Source: a bacterium
Lineage (GTDB): Bacteria > Planctomycetota > Planctomycetia > Kolteriales > Kolteriaceae
DNA: 64,000 nucleotides
NCBI GenBank assembly: GCA_019753235.1
Contig: JAIELF010000007.1
Span: 1 to 64,000, forward strand
Direction of reading: 5' to 3'
The notes under the pieces are model-generated. The model was not told the origin of the DNA, did no database searches, and saw only the letters and a program-made list of their open reading frames with translations. Positions 9,269 to 17,800 of the stretch are shown here, one piece after another; position 1 is the stretch's first letter; every line of letters begins with the position of its first letter. Position numbers and translations under genes: made by a program.

Positions 9269-9736
9269 CTACTCGTCTTCTTCGGGCTCTGCCCCCGCTT
9301 TGGTGCTGATGCTTTGGCAGATCTTTCCGAAGACTTCTTCGCCGTCGGCCGCCTCCGCCTGGATGGACTGAATAAACACCACCACTGTTCGCCGGCCAAC
9401 CCGCCAGCTTCGAACCCAGCAGTAGGCGACTGTATCCAGCGTCATGAAGAGCCCCTCGAATGCCGAGGCATCGCGGTACGACCGCTCATGGGAAGAGAGT
9501 TCTTCGATTTCCAGGCCCGGATGCTCGTCACGAACCGACTCGAGAACCTGCTCCGTCAGTTCTTCGGGCGAAAAATCGACTGGATAGATGCCGACCAGCC
9601 CGAACGATACCCCATCGCTTTGCAGCAAAACCGACGTTCCCTCTTCGGAACGATCGGTTTCGAGCGTCCAACTCGAAGGGTACGCGAAGAGGAGGCTGTC
9701 GACTCGCTCGGAAGTCCAGTCTGTCCAATCTGGCAT
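9269..9736 (-). CDS. Hypothetical protein (small acidic alpha/beta)
   Basis: A 155-residue acidic protein that I cannot assign to a named family. The sequence alternates strands and helices (LLFAYPSSWTLETD, SVLLQSDGVSFGLVGIYP, RTVVVFIQSIQAE), resembling small PsbP/DUF1795-type folds that begin with a 'YPssW' motif. No signal peptide or membrane segment is seen. ATG at 9736 is preferred over the GTG at 9748 because AGGTGG sits eight bases before it. It is transcribed alone. Confidence 0.7.
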   Translation of the reverse strand: MPDWTDWTSERVDSLLFAYPSSWTLETDRSEEGTSVLLQSDGVSFGLVGIYPVDFSPEELTEQVLESVRDEHPGLEIEELSSHERSYRDASAFEGLFMTLDTVAYCWVRSWRVGRRTVVVFIQSIQAEAADGEEVFGKICQSISTKAGAEPEEDE

Positions 9737-10191
9737 CACTTCATCCACCTGAGGAGTGTTTCGTTCTTCGGACCGACCTGGGTTCGCTTCGTCCCACTCG
9801 CACCCTGATTGAAAAAAAGGGATTTCCCCGACCCCTTCTTCGGGCCTGGTTTGGAAGAAATCTCACCCTCCCCGCGATCGCAACGACCTTTATCTCGGCG
9901 ACCCTGGGGTCTCATGGAATTCCTTCCCGCCAACCCTCTCAGGAGCAATTCTAGCGAAAGAGCATTGACCATCTTAGCGATGCTCTTGAACGACCGGTGT
10001 TGACACGAAAACGGATTTCCGTCTCAACTACGCAGTGGGAGAGGAATCCCGAATCGAGGCATTTGCCGACGATTCGGCTGTGCCAGCCGCGACACCGCGA
10101 AAACCTTTCTTCATGCCTGTGGCGGCCCCCAGGAACTCTTCACCTAAGAGTCCCAAAGGATCGCAGGCTTCAGGTGCAGGGATGATGCCTG
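9737..10191. other. Intergenic region with hairpin
   Basis: Roughly 450 bases without a confident gene. A perfect 8-bp inverted repeat, AAGAGCAT (9958-9965) with ATGCTCTT (9980-9987), has a 14-base loop. A TTGACA at about 10003 has no good -10 partner. A frame at 10035-10334 is Pro/Ser-rich and lacks family features; I leave it uncalled. Confidence 0.4.
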
Positions 10192-10434
10192 ATGAACCGC
10201 CCAGACCGGGAAGACCGGCCGGCGGTGACCAAGCCCAACGAAATGTTGGATTTGGCACGAAAGATTCAGGATCCAAACAGCCGAACCAGAGTGTCAACGC
10301 TTGCCGACGAAGTAGTCTGGCGAATCTGCGGTGACCTTTCGGCAACGAAGGATCCCGGAGTCTGCCGATGGTGTCGACCAAGAGGGTCGGCTTCCTTCGG
10401 TTCGTCAGATGGATTCACTCCCGACTCCTCCTGA
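10192..10434 (+). CDS. Possible small hypothetical protein upstream of DUF2203 gene
   Basis: An 80-codon frame starting ATG with a loose GCAGGG upstream. The central part (NEMLDLARKIQDPNSRTRV) looks like genuine amphipathic helix and codon choice resembles neighbouring genes, but the C-terminal half is Ser/Gly/Pro-rich and could be chance. Its stop codon sits in the loop of a perfect hairpin (10420-10440), and the next gene begins 52 bases later. I do not recognise a family; treat as tentative. Confidence 0.35.
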   Translation: MNRPDREDRPAVTKPNEMLDLARKIQDPNSRTRVSTLADEVVWRICGDLSATKDPGVCRWCRPRGSASFGSSDGFTPDSS

Positions 10435-10440
10435 GTCGGG
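10420..10440 (+). terminator. Perfect stem-loop overlapping end of small frame
   Basis: CCCGACT (10420-10426) pairs with AGTCGGG (10434-10440) around a 7-base loop. No T-run follows. It could be an attenuator or mRNA processing site before the DUF2203 gene. Confidence 0.4.
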
Positions 10441-10486
10441 TAGGATTACGTCAGCCAGCAAGCAGACGCATCATCGAGGTAGCACC

Positions 10487-10990
10487 ATGAGCCGAGTTCC
10501 ACGGGAGTCCCGTCGGGTCCGTTCGACCTGCCGGCCGATGCAGACCACCTTCGACGTCGCTTTGGCTGTCGATGCTTTGCCACTGGTTCGTCGCATCGTC
10601 CAAGATATCCGCCGACTTCGGACTCGCCTGGTACAGGCCCAGGCCGAGCAGCGACAGTTCCGAAACAGAGAGCGTGTTGCCGACCACCCGGGCAAACGGT
10701 TCCTCCTGGCCGACGAGATTCGCCAACTTCGCGATGAACTTCGTGGTGTCATTGATGAGCTTCACCGGGTCGGGGCGACGCTGCTCGACTCGGTTCGTGG
10801 CGACATCGGTTTTCCAACCATCGTCAACGGGAGCTTGGCGTACTTGGTCTACCGATCGGAAGATGACGCCATCGCCTATTGGCGTTATCGCGATCAACCC
10901 AAACTTCGTCCGATCCCGAGCCAATGGCAGGGGATGCCTGTCGTTCATCGGATGGAGGAAGAAGAAGGGCTGCTTGTCAACGGATGTTGA
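10487..10990 (+). CDS. DUF2203 family protein
   Basis: A 167-residue helical protein. The family pattern is clear: FDVALAVDALPLVRRIVQDI at the N-terminus, a coiled-coil middle (LADEIRQLRDELRGVIDEL), then GATLLDSVRGDIGFPTIVNG and 'AYLVYRSEDDAIAYWRY'. DUF2203 proteins are small, widespread and of unknown function. The tract before the chosen ATG (GAGGT upstream) does not look coding. A short hairpin follows the stop directly. Confidence 0.8.
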   Translation: MSRVPRESRRVRSTCRPMQTTFDVALAVDALPLVRRIVQDIRRLRTRLVQAQAEQRQFRNRERVADHPGKRFLLADEIRQLRDELRGVIDELHRVGATLLDSVRGDIGFPTIVNGSLAYLVYRSEDDAIAYWRYRDQPKLRPIPSQWQGMPVVHRMEEEEGLLVNGC

Positions 10991-11006
10991 CGCGGAGAAT
11001 TCCGCG
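10991..11006 (+). terminator. Hairpin immediately after DUF2203 stop
   Basis: CGCGGA-GAAT-TCCGCG, a perfect 6-bp stem starting at the base after the stop codon; no U-tract. The rest of the gap to 11351 shows no gene. Confidence 0.35.
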
Positions 11007-11351
11007 GGCCCATCGACATCATTCAGGCGCGGCGCAGAACCCTCATCGCGATCGCGGCTATCAACTTGATTAAGTACCTGCGACGGATTGTCCTATCGGC
11101 GACGGATCGAACAAAGCGAGATTGTGTCCCGGACATCGGGCGTTACAATCAGGACGTCGTTGGACATGGAAGCGAAGCCCCCTTTTCGTCACGTGGGATG
11201 GCAGCCCCGGCCCCGTCGCGATAAGACGCACCTCCCCTTCGCCGTTCGACGACGTTCGAGTTCCTCTCGAGAATCGTCGTATTTGCTCAGCGAGAGTCGG
11301 ACTCATCCATCGGCGACACTTGGCAAAGAAGTGTCCGGAGGTGATGGCTTG

Positions 11352-12851
11352 ATGTCGGATCAGTCGGCTCCTTTGGTCGATCCATCGCTCGAGGCCTTCC
11401 CGTCGACGAGTTGGAGCGCTCGTTCGGTGCTGGGTCCTAGTCATCCCGGCGTGGCGGGGCGGGCGCTGGCTTGGGCTGCCGATCCGAACGAGCCGCCGTT
11501 TTCTCGTCTCGAAGACATCTTGATGGCCGACCCGTCGCTGGTGGCGCACATTCTTCGTTTGGCCAATAGCTCGCTGTTCGGCAAGCCTGGTCGAATCGCA
11601 ACGCTCGCGCACGCGGCCGCGCTCGCCGATCGACATTTCATTCGTATTGCTTCACTCCATTACCGACTGGATGACTCTGGCGCCGACTTGCCTGACGATT
11701 CGTTTTGGCGGCGAAGCTGGTCCCGCTCGCGCGTGGCCGGGCACATGGCGGCGATGTTTTCTAGCGTTTCCGTCGATGAGGCTCGGGTTGCGGGCTTGCT
11801 TGCTGAGGTAGGGCAATGGATTGACAAAGGTGCAGCGGCATCGCGGGAAGAGGATGTCTATGCCCGAACCGCAACGTGGATGCGAGTGAGCGACATGCCC
11901 CGCTTCATGAGCGAAGCGATCACGGCATTCGGCCGGTCACTCTGCCCCGATTTATCGGTAAAAGAATCGGCAGCGATCGAATGCAGCGACACCCGATCGG
12001 CAGAATTGGCGACCATTTTGCATCTTGCCCAGGCGTGGCTAGAAGGTTTCCCGCCAAGGATCTCGATGGAGGCGGATGAACTCTCGTTCCTGGCCGACGA
12101 AATCAACGAGGACTTGGCCCGGATGGATCATGTCTTTGCTCCGCTAGAGCAAAGCCGAGACGAACTTCTTGAAAAGACCCGCCAATCGCTGGTGGATATC
12201 AGCATGGCTCAAGCTCATGCTCTCACCCTCCGGGCGCGACAAGCTGAGCATCATCATCGCCGAGCGCGGGAGTATAAAAAGGAACGAGATTTCCTTCGGA
12301 CACAAGTGACGCTTGATCCGTTCCTGGGAATCGCGAATCGTCGACATTTCGATCTTCGATTGTCGGAGGAGTTCAAGCGATGCACCCGCAGCGGCCAATC
12401 GCTTTCGCTGATCCTTTTCGACATCGATCGATTCAAGCAACTCAACGACACTTACTTTCATCAGGCGGGCGATGAAGTGTTGCAGTCCGTCACCCGAGCC
12501 ATGCAAGGGTGTCTTCGAACGACGGACGTTTTCGCACGTTACGGCGGAGAAGAGTTTGCCGTGATTTGTCCGGAGACCGACATCATCGGCGGATTGGCCT
12601 TGGCGGAACGAATGAGGCTGACGCTCGAAGGACTCGAAATTCCGCATCAAGGTTTGGTGTTGCAGGTGACGGCTAGTTTTGGATTGGCGACGATTGATGA
12701 GGCTCGCGATGTCGGTTCCGCGTCGACGTTGGTAGAAGTGGCCGACTATCTCCTGTACCAAGCGAAAAAGAATGGCCGAAACTGTGTTCGGCACGGCGCT
12801 TGTCCGCATCCCTTGCTTCCTGCCGTCGTCGGGCCCAGCCCGTCGTCATAG
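11352..12851 (+). CDS. HDOD-GGDEF diguanylate cyclase
   Basis: A 499-residue protein making cyclic di-GMP from two GTP. Residues about 30-230 form an HDOD domain (LEDILMADPSLVAHILRLANSSLFG ... VAGLLAEVGQWID, shown as separate pieces). A helical linker (near 260-310) leads to a complete GGDEF domain: DPFLGIANRRHFD, ILFDIDRFKQLND, and the active site GGEEF at 398-402. RTTD lies exactly five residues before GGEEF, so the inhibitory I-site is intact. The long upstream open frame (to 11088) is Arg/Ser-rich and unlike protein; ATG 11352 follows GGAGGTG. HDOD domains are usually signalling inputs of unknown ligand. No transmembrane segment, so it is cytoplasmic. Confidence 0.9.
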   Translation: MSDQSAPLVDPSLEAFPSTSWSARSVLGPSHPGVAGRALAWAADPNEPPFSRLEDILMADPSLVAHILRLANSSLFGKPGRIATLAHAAALADRHFIRIASLHYRLDDSGADLPDDSFWRRSWSRSRVAGHMAAMFSSVSVDEARVAGLLAEVGQWIDKGAAASREEDVYARTATWMRVSDMPRFMSEAITAFGRSLCPDLSVKESAAIECSDTRSAELATILHLAQAWLEGFPPRISMEADELSFLADEINEDLARMDHVFAPLEQSRDELLEKTRQSLVDISMAQAHALTLRARQAEHHHRRAREYKKERDFLRTQVTLDPFLGIANRRHFDLRLSEEFKRCTRSGQSLSLILFDIDRFKQLNDTYFHQAGDEVLQSVTRAMQGCLRTTDVFARYGGEEFAVICPETDIIGGLALAERMRLTLEGLEIPHQGLVLQVTASFGLATIDEARDVGSASTLVEVADYLLYQAKKNGRNCVRHGACPHPLLPAVVGPSPSS

Positions 12852-12941
12852 ATGACGTTTCGCTCTGCTCATTGTTGGGATCGCCGCAACGGAGGGGAAA
12901 GGGGCGGGAAGTTACGGGTGGTGAGCCAGCGGCGGCTTGCC

Positions 12942-12947
12942 TATAGT
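12942..12947 (+). promoter_or_regulatory. Possible -10 element for nrdR
   Basis: TATAGT, five of six to consensus, 92 bases before the nrdR start; the -35 at 17-bp spacing (TGGTGA) is weak. No NrdR-box-like palindrome is visible here. Confidence 0.3.
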
Positions 12948-13039
12948 AAAAGATGGCGTCGATGGCCGAGCCTGCGTCATCGAAGCCGTGGGTCGAACAA
13001 GTTCCTGAGATTTCTCTCGGGCCCAGATGACGAGACGCG

Positions 13040-13507
13040 ATGAAGTGTCCCTACTGCAAACACCCCGATTCACGCGTGGTTGATTCGCGCGTCAGTGGCG
13101 AAGGCTTTACCATTCGTCGACGTCGAGAGTGCCCCAACTGCCAAGTCCGATTCACGACCTATGAACAAGTGGCCGAGACGACCGTCATGGTCGTGAAGAA
13201 GGACAAATCGCGCGAGCCTTTCGATCGAGGGAAGATCCGTGCGGGGATTGTCACGGCGTGCTTTAAACGACCCATTAGTCCCGAACAGATCGACAGTCTC
13301 ATTGCCGACGTCGAAGCGGATGTGCTGGGTCAAGGAGATGCAGAGATCGCGAGCCCAGCGATCGGTGAACTGGTGATGGAAAAGCTGAAAACGCTTGATC
13401 AAGTCGCTTATGTACGATTTGCGTCGGTCTACCGCGAGTTTCAGGATGTCAGCGACTTCGACGCAGAGATTCGCCCGATGCTCTCCGCACAACAAGCGGC
13501 CGAGTGA
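13040..13507 (+). CDS. nrdR: Transcriptional repressor NrdR
   Basis: NrdR is the zinc-ribbon/ATP-cone repressor of ribonucleotide reductase genes. The 155-residue product starts MKCPYCKH, has the paired CPNC at 31-34 to complete the zinc ribbon, the basic segment TIRRRRECPNCQVRFTTYE, and an ATP-cone (VMVVKKDKSREPFDRGKI ... VAYVRFASVYREFQDVSDF, shown in parts). Length and motif order are normal. It is followed 118 bases later by a large ATP-cone protein on the same strand, suggesting linked function, and a candidate NrdR target site is present upstream of dcd at 33.4 kb. Confidence 0.95.
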   Translation: MKCPYCKHPDSRVVDSRVSGEGFTIRRRRECPNCQVRFTTYEQVAETTVMVVKKDKSREPFDRGKIRAGIVTACFKRPISPEQIDSLIADVEADVLGQGDAEIASPAIGELVMEKLKTLDQVAYVRFASVYREFQDVSDFDAEIRPMLSAQQAAE

Positions 13508-13625
13508 GTTTCGTTCCCGGCCTACCTGGTCGCCTAACCCTTCGTCTTCCAGAGGTCGGCAGAACCCCATACTTAGAGGATGGCCTGTTTGGTATTCATG
13601 ATGGAACCAAGCAGGAGGCAAACGT

Positions 13626-15659
13626 GTGACGCTGTCGGGTCCAGACCATTTTCCGGAGCCGGCCTCGGAAGCAATTCCGTGGATTCGCAAACGCGACGGA
13701 CTGGTCGTTCCGTTTGATCCTGGGAAACTGGCCAGTAGCATTTTCGCCGCCGTCGAATCCTTGCACTACGACAATCCCGGCTTCGTGACACAGGAACTCG
13801 CTCCGCCGGTGATTCATTTTTTAGTCGAGCGAATCGGCAACGACATTCCCACCAGCGACGAGGTCGGCGAAACGGTCATCAAGGTCCTGAAGCAGCTTGA
13901 TCATGTCGACGTCGCGCAGGCATACGCGAAATATGCCGATCGTCGAGGCAAGCTTCGCGCGGAGCTTCGCATTGTTCCTGATTCGACTGCCGGTACCCGG
14001 CCGGACCGGAAGACATCGACGCGGGCCTGGGAGAAGGCTCGACTGATTGAACGACTCGAGGGGGAAGCCGATCTCGATTCGATCACCGCTCGCGAGGTGG
14101 CGGCCGCCATCGAACGGCGAATACTGGCCATCGGTCTCGATCAACTGACCTCGGTCTTGATCGATGAGTTGGTCTATTGCGAGTTTCTCGACCGAGGGAT
14201 TCAGCGCCCCTGGGCTCGCCGATGGTCGCTGTCCATCCCGCGTGATTCGCTTCGAGAGATCGTTTCCCAACAAAACTCGCCGGCCAGCGTTCTTCGACAG
14301 GCGGGCCATCAAGTGTTGAGAGAGTACTCGCTGCGCGATGTTTTCTCTCGTGATGTGGCGGCACTGGTCGATGAGCAAATGCTTCTGCTTTTAGGTCAAC
14401 CGTCACCCGTGCATTGGTCGGCGATTTCGTTGCCCGTGGTTCCGTTGGCCGTCGGTCGGCGCAGCATTGATGTCATTCTCGATCGTTGGGAAGAGTCGGT
14501 CGACCTGGCTGCTGAGCAGGCATCCTCGGCCATCGCCATCGACGGGCTCGATGCCGTGCTGGCTCGGCTAGCTTCCGCAGGCGACCAACCAGAGCGAGTC
14601 GCCACCAGAGTCGCCAGGCATCTCGAATCGTTTGCTCGACGCTATCCGGTCCATTGGATCGTCAATCTTTTCGGATCGGTCCCGGCCGATTTCTCGCACC
14701 GCTGGCTTAAGGAGTCTCTCTTCGATGACCGACCGCCGGCCGAGCAAGACCAATGGGCGCGAACCTTCGGCGAGGCCCTTTTGACCCAGATGCACAGGAT
14801 TCCCTCGGGAGCAGGTTCCATCCGGATCGACATGCATCTCGATGCGATGATGCCGACCGAGCATACCGATCAGCTCGTTCGACAAATGCTTCGCGGAGCC
14901 ATCGACGGACTTGCGGTTGGCTTCGCGTTTGATCGACCAACTTGGTCGACCGGCGAAGGTCTGTTCGCAGCCCCCGACCATGGTTTTTCCACGGAGCCAG
15001 GATCGGGCGGCAACGCGACCCCCAGTGTCATCGAATATGTCGGCATCGACTTATCTCGGCTACTGGATCGACTGGGGGGCGAGGACGACGGGCATTTGTT
15101 TCTTCGGCGGCTGGACCTGCTTTGTGATTCCGCCGTCCGCTTAGCGCTTCAAAAGCGAGAACATCTTCGGACTCGGTTGAAGCCGAGAGAGGTTCCGGAC
15201 AAGCCCTGGGGAATGGCCAACTCGCACGAGGGATCGCTTGTCCTCTGTCCGGTCGGCTTGGAATCGGTTGTTCGCCGAATGACCGGTGCCGATGGTCTTT
15301 GGGACGAAGCAGGCTCGGCCATGGCCGAGCGAATCGTTCGACGGATGCTGCACCGTTCGAATCGCGAGGCCAAACCCTACCGCTTGAGTTGCCATATCGA
15401 TTCGGTTCCAGGCGAGCATCCCGTGGCTGATCTGCCGTCACGTTTGCTGGCTCGGCGATCAGGAGGCTCGGCAATCTTGGGTTCGATGGGCCGACTCCAT
15501 GCCGCCATGTCGGGGGGGACAGCCCTTCTCCGTTTGCCCGCATCTCCTTCGATGGATGATCTGGCTCGTCTGGTGGTTCATTCTCTTTCTGACGCGACGC
15601 TTTGCCGACTTGTCCTAGCCCCGTCGCCGACCGATGTTCAGCCTCGTCTATTTGATTGA
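13626..15659 (+). CDS. ATP-cone protein, degenerate anaerobic ribonucleotide reductase (NrdD)-like
   Basis: A 677-residue protein starting at GTG behind a strong AGGAGG. Residues 18-110 form an ATP-cone (IRKRDGLVVPFDPGKLASSI ... DVAQAYAKYADRRGKLR); 135-195 look like a second, weaker cone. From about 200 on, it follows NrdD in outline: a helix set ending in 'LGQPSPVHW' where NrdD has its GDIHIHDL motif, a 'LVLCPVGLESVVRRMTG' block (537-553) like the NrdD 'GLNEAL..LTG', 'SCHIDSVPGEHPVADLP' (588-604) like the PAE motif, and 'MSGGTALLRL' (628-637) like FTGGT. The chain then stops at 677: there is no C-terminal zinc site and no RVxGY glycyl-radical loop. Cysteines are only 185, 500, 541, 589 and 660. 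I infer a catalytically dead NrdD relative, possibly a nucleotide sensor. No nrdG activase is nearby. Confidence 0.72.
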   Translation: MTLSGPDHFPEPASEAIPWIRKRDGLVVPFDPGKLASSIFAAVESLHYDNPGFVTQELAPPVIHFLVERIGNDIPTSDEVGETVIKVLKQLDHVDVAQAYAKYADRRGKLRAELRIVPDSTAGTRPDRKTSTRAWEKARLIERLEGEADLDSITAREVAAAIERRILAIGLDQLTSVLIDELVYCEFLDRGIQRPWARRWSLSIPRDSLREIVSQQNSPASVLRQAGHQVLREYSLRDVFSRDVAALVDEQMLLLLGQPSPVHWSAISLPVVPLAVGRRSIDVILDRWEESVDLAAEQASSAIAIDGLDAVLARLASAGDQPERVATRVARHLESFARRYPVHWIVNLFGSVPADFSHRWLKESLFDDRPPAEQDQWARTFGEALLTQMHRIPSGAGSIRIDMHLDAMMPTEHTDQLVRQMLRGAIDGLAVGFAFDRPTWSTGEGLFAAPDHGFSTEPGSGGNATPSVIEYVGIDLSRLLDRLGGEDDGHLFLRRLDLLCDSAVRLALQKREHLRTRLKPREVPDKPWGMANSHEGSLVLCPVGLESVVRRMTGADGLWDEAGSAMAERIVRRMLHRSNREAKPYRLSCHIDSVPGEHPVADLPSRLLARRSGGSAILGSMGRLHAAMSGGTALLRLPASPSMDDLARLVVHSLSDATLCRLVLAPSPTDVQPRLFD

Positions 15660-15788
15660 TGGGCCGGCCGATCTCCTTCCAAAATGGATCATCTCGATAA
15701 ATGCCCAGGACGCTGTCGGCTTCTATCGCCCCGTTGGTTTTGTTGCCTCAACCAGAGCTCATGGACCGACTCGGCCGTGCTATGGTTT

Positions 15789-15798
15789 GTTGATCAAC
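15789..15798. promoter_or_regulatory. Palindrome upstream of cyclase-repeat gene
   Basis: GTTGATCAAC, a perfect 10-bp palindrome flanked by TGGTT and CATTG, just after a TATGGT that could serve as -10. A possible operator; nothing ties it to a known regulator. Confidence 0.25.
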
Positions 15799-15832
15799 CA
15801 TTGATGACGACGAACCGGGACGACCCAGAACG

Positions 15833-16756
15833 ATGAACGACTTGAGAGTCGACTGGCTTGGCCAGGCGACACAGCGACTCATCGATATCCGCCAATCCGC
15901 GGCAGGCTGGCCCTATCGACAAGGGGGCGTTCCTGCGGCCGAGCCGACCGCATGGTGTTCGCTGGCCATGCTCGCACTCGATCCAGAATCCAAAACGTCA
16001 CTCGATCTATCGATGGCCAGTGCCATGTGGTTGGCATCGATTCAACGTGCCGACGGCGCGGTTGGGATCTCGGCAACACAGCGAACGCCCGAGTGGCCGA
16101 CACCGTACGCTCTTCTTCTTTGGACCTCGCTTGGCCGAAACACCGGTGCATGCACGCAGGCGACGAACTGGCTGTTGTCGCATCAAGGGATTGTTTTTGA
16201 AAAGCCGCCCGGCAGCCCGTTGGGGCATGACACGACGATTGCCGGCTGGTCTTGGGTCGAGCAGACTCACTCCTGGCTCGAGCCCACCGCGATGGCAGTG
16301 CTGGCGCTGCGGCGGGCAGGGCTGGCGGATCATCCTCGGGTCCGCGAGGGAATCTCATTGATCGTCGACCGAGCGATACCCGATGGTGGTTGGAATTTCG
16401 GCAACAGTATCGCATTTGGTCGAGCGCTTCGACCGAAGCCCGCACCGACAGGCATGGCGCTGTTGGCTCTCGCGGGCGTTGTCGAAAAGAGTGACACGAT
16501 TGGCCGAGCCCTGGATTATCTCGAAAGCGAGTTGCCGACCGTTCGCTCGGGACTTTCGCTCGGTTTTGGTCTGTTGGGGTTGATGGCGTGGGGGCGACGC
16601 CCGGCCGGGTCGGCCATTTGGCTAAAGGAGGCTTGGCCTGCCGTCGCGATCCGAGCCGATGGCGCCTTACCCTTGGCGACGATGATGATGGCCACCACCC
16701 TCCGAACACTCTCCTTGTTGGGGTTGCCGATGGTATCGGGAGGCGAACATGGCTGA
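15833..16756 (+). CDS. Prenyltransferase/squalene-oxidase repeat protein
   Basis: A 307-residue all-helical protein with repeats of the terpene-cyclase (alpha/alpha barrel) type: AGWPYRQGGVPAAEPTAWCS near residue 24, AWCSLAMLAL, 'SIQRADGAVGIS', 'WLEPTAMAVLALRRAGLAD' and 'PDGGWNFGNSIAFGRAL'. The QW-like GGWNFG is clear. The DXDD acid motif needed by squalene-hopene cyclases is not seen, and the length is about half that of a cyclase, so it is probably a non-cyclase repeat protein. It overlaps the following DUF362 gene by eight bases, so the two are coupled. Confidence 0.8.
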   Translation: MNDLRVDWLGQATQRLIDIRQSAAGWPYRQGGVPAAEPTAWCSLAMLALDPESKTSLDLSMASAMWLASIQRADGAVGISATQRTPEWPTPYALLLWTSLGRNTGACTQATNWLLSHQGIVFEKPPGSPLGHDTTIAGWSWVEQTHSWLEPTAMAVLALRRAGLADHPRVREGISLIVDRAIPDGGWNFGNSIAFGRALRPKPAPTGMALLALAGVVEKSDTIGRALDYLESELPTVRSGLSLGFGLLGLMAWGRRPAGSAIWLKEAWPAVAIRADGALPLATMMMATTLRTLSLLGLPMVSGGEHG

Positions 16757-17771
16757 TTCCAACCACGATCCCTCGGGAAAGCGACCCTTTCGTCTGTCGC
16801 GGCGCAACCTGATCGTCGGCACGGGTGGAGCTGCCGTCATCGGCGGTGCGACCGCGTTCTTCGCGGATCGATTCTTGCAGCCCGCTGATGTTTTCATTGC
16901 CAAAGCTTCTGACTATCACGTCGACATCGCGTCGATCGTTCGGCATGGCTTTGCGGAACTGGGGATCACGCGTCGACAGATCGCAGGAAAGTCGATCCTA
17001 CTGAAGCCAAACTTAGTCGAGCCGGCAACCGAGGCGCCGCACATCAACACGCATCCTGTTTTCATCCATGGCGTGGCAACGGCATTTCTCTCGATGGGGG
17101 CTCGCGAGATTATCGTGGCCGAGGGGCCCGGTCATTGCCGAGATACCTATCTCGTGCTGGATGAATCCGGCATGTCGGCCGTTCTTCGTGACAGCAAGAT
17201 GTCATTTGTCGATCTGAATCATGACGATGTCGATGTCGTCGCCAATCACGTCGGCAAGACGAGCCTGAAAGAGTTATTCTTGCCGCAGACGCTTCGCCGA
17301 GCCGACTGGATTGTTTCGCTTCCGAAAATGAAGACGCATCATTGGGTCGGCGCGACCCTTTCCATGAAGAACTTCTTTGGCGTGCTGCCAGGAATCTGTT
17401 ACGGCTGGCCGAAGAACGTGCTGCACCGCGAGGGCATCGATCAGTCGATCGTCGATATCGTGGGGACGGTGAAGCCTCACTTGGCGATCGTCGATGGGAT
17501 CGTCGCGATGGAAGGGGATGGCCCGGTGATGGGGGATCCCAAAATCATGCAAACGGTCGTGATGGGGACGAATCTCCCTGCGGTCGATGCGACTTGTTGC
17601 CGACTGATGAAGTTGGATCCGGGCTATCTCGCCTATCTCTCGATGGCTTCGCGAGTTCTGGGGCCAATTGCAGAGAATAGGATCGTCCAGCGCGGCGAAA
17701 CCATTGCGTCGATGGCCCAACTCTTCCGACTGGTCGACGATCCGATGATGGCGAAGTTTCGTCCCGTGTGA
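16749..17771 (+). CDS. Tat-exported DUF362 protein
   Basis: A 340-residue DUF362 protein. The N-terminus RLSRRNLIVGTGGAAVIGG is a twin-arginine signal, so the folded domain is exported, probably with a cofactor. Family landmarks are ILLKPNLVEP, INTHPVFIHGVATAFLSMGA, VAEGPGHCRDT, 'SLPKMKTHHWVGATLSMKNF' and 'LAIVDGIVAMEGDGPVMG'. DUF362 proteins sometimes carry ferredoxin domains; this one has no 4Fe-4S motif, only scattered Cys (GHCRD, GICYG, ATCCR). Function is unknown. It is translated from within the end of the upstream cyclase-repeat gene. Confidence 0.87.
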   Translation: MADSNHDPSGKRPFRLSRRNLIVGTGGAAVIGGATAFFADRFLQPADVFIAKASDYHVDIASIVRHGFAELGITRRQIAGKSILLKPNLVEPATEAPHINTHPVFIHGVATAFLSMGAREIIVAEGPGHCRDTYLVLDESGMSAVLRDSKMSFVDLNHDDVDVVANHVGKTSLKELFLPQTLRRADWIVSLPKMKTHHWVGATLSMKNFFGVLPGICYGWPKNVLHREGIDQSIVDIVGTVKPHLAIVDGIVAMEGDGPVMGDPKIMQTVVMGTNLPAVDATCCRLMKLDPGYLAYLSMASRVLGPIAENRIVQRGETIASMAQLFRLVDDPMMAKFRPV

Positions 17772-17800
17772 TGAAATGAATCGATCATGTCCGTGAAGAT

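Noticed and set aside
10035..10334. 99-codon frame before DUF2203, perhaps frameshifted into 10192-10434
   Set aside because: Pro/Ser-rich, no ribosome binding site, no evidence beyond an open frame.
15879..16946. Minus-strand 355-codon frame over the cyclase-repeat gene
   Set aside because: Very Arg/Ser/Pro-rich, no family features, spans the overlap of two supported plus-strand genes.
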